Assembly: GCA_021442965.1 (NCBI GenBank)
Contig: JABUUX010000021.1
Coordinates: 1-11,493 of the forward strand
Direction: 5' to 3'
From: Treponema sp.
GTDB taxonomy: Bacteria > Spirochaetota > Spirochaetia > Treponematales > Treponemataceae
Length of the DNA stretch: 11,493 nt
The notes below the pieces were generated by a model, which was given only the letters and a program-made list of their open reading frames with translations, was not told the origin of the DNA and made no database searches. Positions 7,195-11,493 of this stretch are shown here, in pieces. Every line of letters starts with the position of its first letter. Positions within the stretch are counted from its first letter, which is position 1. Both the position numbers and the translations under genes were made by a program.

Positions 7195-8485
7195 TTGGTT
7201 TTTGCGTAATAAATGGATTTTTAGTGTTTCCTCCAGATTTTCTAAAGTTGATAGAAAAGGCAGAAGTAAAGTAACTTCATTTTTAGCTTCTCTTGGAATT
7301 TGTTTTGGAGTTATGACTCTTATTGTAGTAATGAGTGTTATGAATGGATTCCAAATGAGTTTTATTGATTCAATTATGGAAGTTTCTTCTTATCATATTC
7401 GTATATCAAATTTCGATTCCAAAACAGAAGAAAAAATCAGAGCCTATTGTGAACAGAATAAAAGAATTAAATCCATTACAGGATTTTATGAAGCGCAAAG
7501 TTTGATTACTACTCCCAGGGCAAAAGAAAGTGTAGCATTAATCAGGGCTATTGATGAAAATGTATATGAAAAAGATGAAGGTTTTTGTCGGGAAGCAGAT
7601 ATACTTGCAGGTAGTTTTAATCTTTCAGAACCTGATTCCATCATTCTTGGAGCATCACTTGCACGCAGTATTGATGCAAAAGTAAATTCAACTGTAAATC
7701 TTTTTGCACTTTCCGGTGGTAATGATGTTCAACTTTTGTCATCTGACAGAAATTTTGTTGTAAAAGGAATTTTTAGAACAGGATATGCTGAAATTAACAA
7801 TTCTTATGTATTTATAAATACTCAGGCTGGAGAAAAATATTTTGGCTCTGAAGCTCGAAAAATACTTGGTGTAAAACTTAATAATTCTGCAGATGATCAT
7901 TTTGTAATCAGCAGGTTAAAAAAAGAATTTCCTGAGTTAAAAATAATTTCCTGGCGTGATTATAATAAATCATTTTTTGGAGCTCTTCGTATAGAAAAAA
8001 ACATGCTTATGTTTTTGGTAGCTTTAATATTTATAGTAGTTGCTGTTAATATTTATAACGGAATGAGACGTCTTGTATTTGAACGAAGAGCCGAGATTTC
8101 AACTTTATCTGCATTAGGAGCAGGTAACAGACAGATAAAATTTATATTTATTCTTCAGGGGTTTTTATCAGGCATAAAAGGTGCATTCCCGGGATTACTT
8201 TTGGGGCTTTTACTAAGTGTTAATTCTTCATCAGTTTTTATGTTTGCATCTAAAGTTATGTATTTTTTTTCTTGCTTAATCACAAAAATAACAAATCCCG
8301 AAAATCTTGTTTATATTACTGAAAATCCTATGTATGCAGTTTATGCTGGAATACCTGCACGAATATTTTTTGGTGAAACTTTATTTATAACATTATTCGG
8401 TGTTATTTCTCCTTTGATAGCATCATGGGCAGCAAGTCGTAATGTGTTAAAAATGACAGTAGCGGAGGTTCTTCATAATGAATGA
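7187..8485 (+). CDS. Lipoprotein-release ABC transporter permease, LolC/LolE-type (first permease)
   Basis: This 432-residue inner-membrane protein has the MacB/FtsX/Lol permease layout. TM1 is at about 31-53 and ends in VVMSVMNGFQ, a stretch typical of LolC/LolE. A periplasmic domain spans about 55-270, followed by three TMs at about 271-293, 320-345 and 397-417. The coupling region FERRAEISTLSALGAG at 298-312 precedes TM3, and NPMYAVYAGIPA lies before TM4. With LolD it should extract mature lipoproteins from the outer leaflet of the inner membrane for delivery to the periplasmic chaperone. The start at 7187 overlaps the lipoprotein gene by 8 nt (ATGATTGA); the ribosome binding site is weak, which suggests translation coupled to the upstream gene. 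LolC versus LolE cannot be decided by eye, so no symbol is given. It ends overlapping lolD by 8 nt. Confidence 0.9.
   Translation: MIDWFLRNKWIFSVSSRFSKVDRKGRSKVTSFLASLGICFGVMTLIVVMSVMNGFQMSFIDSIMEVSSYHIRISNFDSKTEEKIRAYCEQNKRIKSITGFYEAQSLITTPRAKESVALIRAIDENVYEKDEGFCREADILAGSFNLSEPDSIILGASLARSIDAKVNSTVNLFALSGGNDVQLLSSDRNFVVKGIFRTGYAEINNSYVFINTQAGEKYFGSEARKILGVKLNNSADDHFVISRLKKEFPELKIISWRDYNKSFFGALRIEKNMLMFLVALIFIVVAVNIYNGMRRLVFERRAEISTLSALGAGNRQIKFIFILQGFLSGIKGAFPGLLLGLLLSVNSSSVFMFASKVMYFFSCLITKITNPENLVYITENPMYAVYAGIPARIFFGETLFITLFGVISPLIASWAASRNVLKMTVAEVLHNE
8464..8468 (+). promoter_or_regulatory. Ribosome binding site GGAGG of the LolD-type ATPase gene
   Basis: GGAGG lies 9 nt before the ATG at 8478, within the end of the upstream permease gene. 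It is the strongest Shine-Dalgarno in the transporter cluster, which may allow extra production of the ATPase, present as two copies per complex. Confidence 0.7.
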
Positions 8486-9158
8486 AATTATTCAAATTAC
8501 AGATCTTGAAAAAACTTATGTTTCTGATGGAGAAAGTCTGACAGTATTAAAAAATCTGAATCTTACTGTTTATGCAGGAACTAAAAACGTAATAGTAGGT
8601 GAGTCAGGAAGCGGTAAATCAACTTTGTTGAATATAATAGGTGGCATCGATTCTGTAACAAAAGGAAATGTACAGGCTGGAAAATGGAACGTAACAAAAT
8701 TATCTGAAGCTGAAGTCAGTGAATACAGATCATCTTTTTTGGGGCTGATTTTTCAATTTCATTATCTACTAAAAGATTTTACAGCTTTAGAAAATGTTTA
8801 TCTTCCAATGTATATGACAGGAGTATCAAAAAAAGTTGCCATAGAAAAAGCTGAACAGTTGTTAAATGATGTTGGAGTTTTTGATAGAAAAAATCATTTA
8901 CCTTCGCAGCTTTCTGGAGGAGAACGCCAGCGAGTAGCAGTAGCCAGAAGTTTAATTAATAATCCTTCCCTTATTCTTGCAGATGAACCGACTGGAAATC
9001 TTGATCCTGCTAATGCACTTTCTATTGGAGATATGCTTTTTTCGATGGTTGATAAATATAAAAAGACTCTTGTTCTTGTAACTCATGATATGAATCTTGC
9101 AAAGAAAGGTGATAATATCTACACCATAAAAGATGGAAGACTGGAGTCTCAAAAATGA
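8478..9158 (+). CDS. lolD: Lipoprotein-release ABC transporter ATP-binding protein LolD
   Basis: The 226-residue cytoplasmic ATPase has all ABC motifs: Walker [10 protein letters not shown] at 41-49, the Q-loop at Q93 in [17 protein letters not shown], signature LSGGERQ at 145-151, Walker B LILADE at 165-170, D-loop GNLD at 173-176 and the switch histidine H203. The FQFHYLL...FTALENV stretch is close to the characteristic LolD sequence (FQFHHLL...FTALENV) and separates it from general MacB-type ATPases. It powers lipoprotein extraction through the permeases encoded on either side. The gene overlaps the upstream permease by 8 nt and the downstream one by 4 nt (ATGA), so all three are translated from one mRNA. 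Length is normal for the family. Confidence 0.94.
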   Translation: MNEIIQITDLEKTYVSDGESLTVLKNLNLTVYAGTKNVIVGESGSGKSTLLNIIGGIDSVTKGNVQAGKWNVTKLSEAEVSEYRSSFLGLIFQFHYLLKDFTALENVYLPMYMTGVSKKVAIEKAEQLLNDVGVFDRKNHLPSQLSGGERQRVAVARSLINNPSLILADEPTGNLDPANALSIGDMLFSMVDKYKKTLVLVTHDMNLAKKGDNIYTIKDGRLESQK

Positions 9159-10483
9159 AATTCAAAGCATCACTTATGTTTGCAAAATCTTTGATTTTCC
9201 CTAAAGCAGAAAAAGGCTCCTCTGCCCGTCGCAGTATGTCAGGAGCATTATTGTGTATTGGTCTTTCAATTATTCCTTTGATTGTAGTTTTAACCGTTAC
9301 AAATGGTATGATTGAAGGAATGACTGAACGACTGATTGGCCTTTCATCCAGTCACCTGGAAGCTTTAGTAATGAGGAATCATCGTTATGTTTGGACAAGT
9401 GAAAATTTTTCATTGCTTTCAGAAAAAATAAAAGAAATAGACGGCGTTACAGAGGCCTATCCGCAGGTAACACTTACAGCTCTTGCCGGTGGAAAAAAAG
9501 AAAGAACAGGTGCTAATGTTCGTGCAGTACCCGGAGATATATTTATAAGAAACAAAGAATTCTCGTCTCTTTTTACTGTTTCTGACGGGAGTTTTGAAAG
9601 TTTTAAGGCTGGAGAAAAGACTGCAATAATTGGTGAAAAACTTGCAGAAAATTTAAATATTAAAGCCGGAGATTCATTTAAATTAATCACAACAAAAATT
9701 TTGAATGGTGTTACAACTCCAAAACTTACAGTTTTAAAAGTAGGGGCTGTTATTAGTTCCGGATACCAGGAACTTGATGCTCTTTGGGTTTTTGTTCCTA
9801 TTGATGTAGCATATAATAATATACCTTTAGGTTCTGCTTCTTTTTCTGTGATGATTGAAACAGAAGATGCTTTTTCTCCTATGCTTCAGAAAATTCGTGA
9901 TTCTGTTGATGAAGAATTGGGTGGCATTGCAAACGTTTATACCTGGAATGAAATGAATGCTTCAGAATTTGAAAATTTTTCTTCCACTAGAGTAATGCTT
10001 GTATTCATTATGATGCTTATTGTACTTGTTGCTTCTGTCAATATTTCTTCTGCTATAATTATGCTGGTTATGGAAAGGCGAAAAGAAATTGCAATTTTAA
10101 AAAGTGTTGGTGCTTCTTCTTTTGGAATAACATTGTCTTTCCTTTTTGCAGGTTTGTCATGTGGAATTGGAGGAGTATTAATTGGACTTCCACTGGGGTT
10201 ACTTCTTTCTGTAAATGCTAATGAAATAGTTCAGTTTTCTGAAAAATTGGTAAATTTTTTCGGGAAGTTTATTAATCTTTTAAAAGGTGTTCCTGTTTCA
10301 GAAATAAAAACCATTCATCTTATGGATCCGGCATATTATCTTACTGAAATACCTGTATCCATTCCATTTTCTGAAATCTTACTTATTGTTGCCGGAACAC
10401 TGGTTCTTTCACTTTTGGTTTCATTAATTCCATCGTTGAAAGCAGGAAAAGAAAGACCGATTGTTTTGTTGCAAAAAAATTAA
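9155..10483 (+). CDS. Lipoprotein-release ABC transporter permease, LolC/LolE-type (second permease)
   Basis: The 442-residue protein has the same plan as the first permease: TM1 at about 29-50 ending in VLTVTNGM, a periplasmic domain at about 52-278, and TMs at about 279-303, 325-352 and 405-426. The coupling sequence MERRKEIAILKSVGAS at 306-321 is canonical for FtsX-like permeases, and DPAYYLTEIPV at 391-401 resembles the LolE/LolC segment before TM4. It starts in the lolD stop codon (ATGA), with GGAG at 9143-9146 eight nt upstream. The two permeases are clearly different in sequence, so the transporter is probably a heterodimer in the LolCDE style rather than a homodimer. Which one contacts the chaperone cannot be told from sequence alone. 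The following gene starts after 22 nt. Confidence 0.9.
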   Translation: MKFKASLMFAKSLIFPKAEKGSSARRSMSGALLCIGLSIIPLIVVLTVTNGMIEGMTERLIGLSSSHLEALVMRNHRYVWTSENFSLLSEKIKEIDGVTEAYPQVTLTALAGGKKERTGANVRAVPGDIFIRNKEFSSLFTVSDGSFESFKAGEKTAIIGEKLAENLNIKAGDSFKLITTKILNGVTTPKLTVLKVGAVISSGYQELDALWVFVPIDVAYNNIPLGSASFSVMIETEDAFSPMLQKIRDSVDEELGGIANVYTWNEMNASEFENFSSTRVMLVFIMMLIVLVASVNISSAIIMLVMERRKEIAILKSVGASSFGITLSFLFAGLSCGIGGVLIGLPLGLLLSVNANEIVQFSEKLVNFFGKFINLLKGVPVSEIKTIHLMDPAYYLTEIPVSIPFSEILLIVAGTLVLSLLVSLIPSLKAGKERPIVLLQKN

Positions 10484-10492
10484 ATTTTTTAT

Positions 10493-10498
10493 AAAGGA
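10493..10498 (+). promoter_or_regulatory. Ribosome binding site AAAGGA of the PAP2 gene
   Basis: AAAGGA sits 7 nt before the ATG at 10506. It favours this start over an earlier in-frame ATG at 10461, which lies inside the upstream gene and would bury the signal peptide. Confidence 0.65.
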
Positions 10499-10505
10499 TT
10501 GTTAT

Positions 10506-11351
10506 ATGAAAAAAATTGCTGTATTGTTTTTATCTGTTTTTCTGCTTCATGGAGTTTTTGCTGAAGGTAATAAATTCAGCCTTTGGGGAAGTGGAGAAGT
10601 TTTTAAGCTGAATCCTGTTACTGATTCAATATTACTTGGTTCAGGAACTCTTATTTATGGAACTGAACTTGTTTTGGATAAAGGTTTGAATCTTCGTAAT
10701 CCAATATATACAGATACTAAACCTATGGCAGGATTTGATGATATTAATGGATTTGACCGTTTTTTTGCAGGGAATCATGGATATAATCATACAATTGATA
10801 CAATAAGTGATGTGCTGCTTATTTCCTCGTTTTTTTTACCGGCCAGTCTTGCAGGAACCGGTTACAATGAATACTTTACAATTGCTGCTATGTATGCAGA
10901 AACTATGCTCCTTTCTCAAGGAATTAAAGAATCTATTAAACTTGTTGTAAACAGACCCCGCCCTTATATGTATTTTGAAGGCTTTCCGGAAAAAGATGTT
11001 TACACAGATAATGATTGGGCAAACTCTTTTCTTTCGGGTCATTCCACAATGAGTTTTGCCGCTGCCACTTTTACCTCTTATACATTCTGTAAATATTTTC
11101 CTGATAATCCCTGGAAGTATGCTGTAGTAATTGGAAGTTACGGACTTGCTGCAACAGTAGCATGCCTTAGGATAGGAGCTGCCTGTCATTTTGCAACTGA
11201 TGTTCTTTGTGGAGCCGCTTTAGGAACAACAATAGGGTTCCTTGTTCCTTTCTTTCATACCTTGGGTGCCGGTAACAATAAGAAAGAAACAGGAGACGCT
11301 CAGTTTGCCATTGTTCCACCATTAGGATTCAGTATTTCAATTGCGTTATAA
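10506..11351 (+). CDS. Exported PAP2-superfamily phosphatase
   Basis: The 281-residue product starts with a typical Sec signal peptide (MKKIAVLFLS..., cleavage likely after VFA at 19). The three-part PAP2 acid-phosphatase signature is present: K145-X6-R152-P153, S177-G178-H179 within FLSGHS, and R222-X5-H228-X3-D232 within LRIGAACHFATD. The usual Pro of PSGH is Leu176 and the usual Ser before the arginine is Leu221, but the predicted catalytic Lys, Arg, His and Asp residues are retained. Hydrophobic segments occur at about 101-117, 123-140, 206-221 and 229-250. The family removes phosphate from lipid phosphates such as undecaprenyl pyrophosphate, phosphatidate or lipid A, with the active site facing the periplasm; the substrate here is not known. 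It is the last gene of the operon, 22 nt after the second Lol permease. Confidence 0.88.
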   Translation: MKKIAVLFLSVFLLHGVFAEGNKFSLWGSGEVFKLNPVTDSILLGSGTLIYGTELVLDKGLNLRNPIYTDTKPMAGFDDINGFDRFFAGNHGYNHTIDTISDVLLISSFFLPASLAGTGYNEYFTIAAMYAETMLLSQGIKESIKLVVNRPRPYMYFEGFPEKDVYTDNDWANSFLSGHSTMSFAAATFTSYTFCKYFPDNPWKYAVVIGSYGLAATVACLRIGAACHFATDVLCGAALGTTIGFLVPFFHTLGAGNNKKETGDAQFAIVPPLGFSISIAL

Positions 11352-11374
11352 AGGATTTTCCTTGTCAGTGTTAC

Positions 11375-11403
11375 TTGAAAAAAAAGCCTGTTTGTTATAT
11401 ATT
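11375..11403 (+). promoter_or_regulatory. Sigma-70-type promoter of tRNA-Arg
   Basis: TTGAAA (11375-11380) and TATATT (11398-11403) are separated by exactly 17 nt. The expected start is near 11409-11411, leaving a leader of about 5-7 nt before the tRNA. This is the best promoter in the window and makes the tRNA independent of the upstream operon. Confidence 0.8.
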
Positions 11404-11415
11404 ATAAAAACCTTT

Positions 11416-11490
11416 GGCGCTTTAGCTCAGCTGGATTAGAGCATGTGCCTTCTAAGCACAGGGTCGCCTGTTCGAGTCAGGCAAGCGTCA
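11416..11490 (+). tRNA. tRNA-Arg, anticodon UCU (reads AGA/AGG)
   Basis: The 75-nt sequence folds as a full cloverleaf. The acceptor stem GGCGCTT pairs with AAGCGTC (one G-T pair), the D stem is GCTC/GAGC, the anticodon stem TGTGC/GCACA encloses loop CTTCTAA with anticodon TCT, and the T stem GCCTG/CAGGC encloses TTCGAGT. The discriminator base is A11490. The CCA end is not encoded (AAA follows), so it must be added by nucleotidyltransferase. AGA is a frequent arginine codon in this AT-rich window, so this should be a major arginine tRNA. Confidence 0.97.
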
Positions 11491-11493
11491 AAA

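Noticed and set aside
10461..10505. Upstream in-frame ATG extension of the PAP2 gene
   Set aside because: It lies in the end of the Lol permease gene, lacks a ribosome binding site and would precede the signal peptide; AAAGGA at 10493-10498 supports 10506.
10836..11189. 117-codon open frame on the - strand inside the PAP2 gene
   Set aside because: It is antisense to a protein with clear PAP2 motifs, is rich in Cys/Ser/Lys as expected of a shadow frame, and has no recognisable domain or ribosome binding site.
11351..11363. Small hairpin AAGGA-TTT-TCCTT after the PAP2 stop as an operon terminator
   Set aside because: The stem is only 5 bp, AT-rich and not followed by a T-run, so it does not support an intrinsic terminator.
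11416..11493. tRNA-Arg 3' end as an attachment site for an integrated element
   Set aside because: tRNA 3' ends are common integration sites, but the window ends 3 nt after the gene and no repeat of this end or integrase gene is visible.
1..11493. CRISPR array, insertion sequence or defence system
   Set aside because: No regularly spaced repeats, inverted-repeat ends, transposase motifs or defence-type domains were seen; gene content is housekeeping and envelope functions with uniform composition.

Overview
The window looks like a stretch of chromosomal core genome from a low-GC, host- or gut-type spirochaete, most probably a Treponema-like species. This is an inference. It rests on AT-rich coding sequence, a lipoprotein with a relaxed signal-peptidase-II box, a secreted protein whose apparent CsgG-like plus PEGA-like architecture resembles treponemal envelope proteins, and a short FtsY lacking the acidic N-terminal domain. 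All genes lie on the + strand. No mobile element, CRISPR array or horizontally acquired island is visible.

Region 1 (1-2246) holds the 3' end of recN (DNA repair). A 267-residue helical protein of unknown function overlaps its stop codon. A 406-residue HD-domain protein follows. Its C-terminal half is a YfbR-like nucleotidase/phosphohydrolase domain with all expected metal ligands. Its N-terminal half appears to be a degenerate, probably inactive copy of the same domain.

Region 2 (2247-2350) is a short intergenic gap with a TATAAT box just upstream of prfB and no convincing terminator.

Region 3 (2351-11351) reads as one long operon of eight tightly packed genes. prfB encodes release factor 2 and is expressed through the classical autoregulatory +1 frameshift; its reading frame is split, and any simple ORF call misses the first 23 codons. 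Then come a secreted CsgG-like/PEGA-like protein with two membrane segments, ftsY (SRP receptor), an unknown lipoprotein, a three-gene Lol-type lipoprotein-release ABC transporter (permease, LolD ATPase, permease), and an exported PAP2-superfamily phosphatase. Gaps are 22 nt or less, and six of the seven junctions either overlap or are within 4 nt. After prfB the theme is envelope biogenesis: SRP-dependent membrane targeting, exported or lipidated proteins, lipoprotein sorting, and a lipid-phosphate-type phosphatase.

Region 4 (11352-11493) carries a clear sigma-70-type promoter (TTGAAA-17-TATATT) and a tRNA-Arg(UCU) gene without an encoded CCA.

The most noteworthy items are the tandem HD architecture with a decayed N-terminal copy, the prfB frameshift combined with an apparently near-leaderless, SD-less start, and the coupling of unknown exported proteins to ftsY and lol genes.
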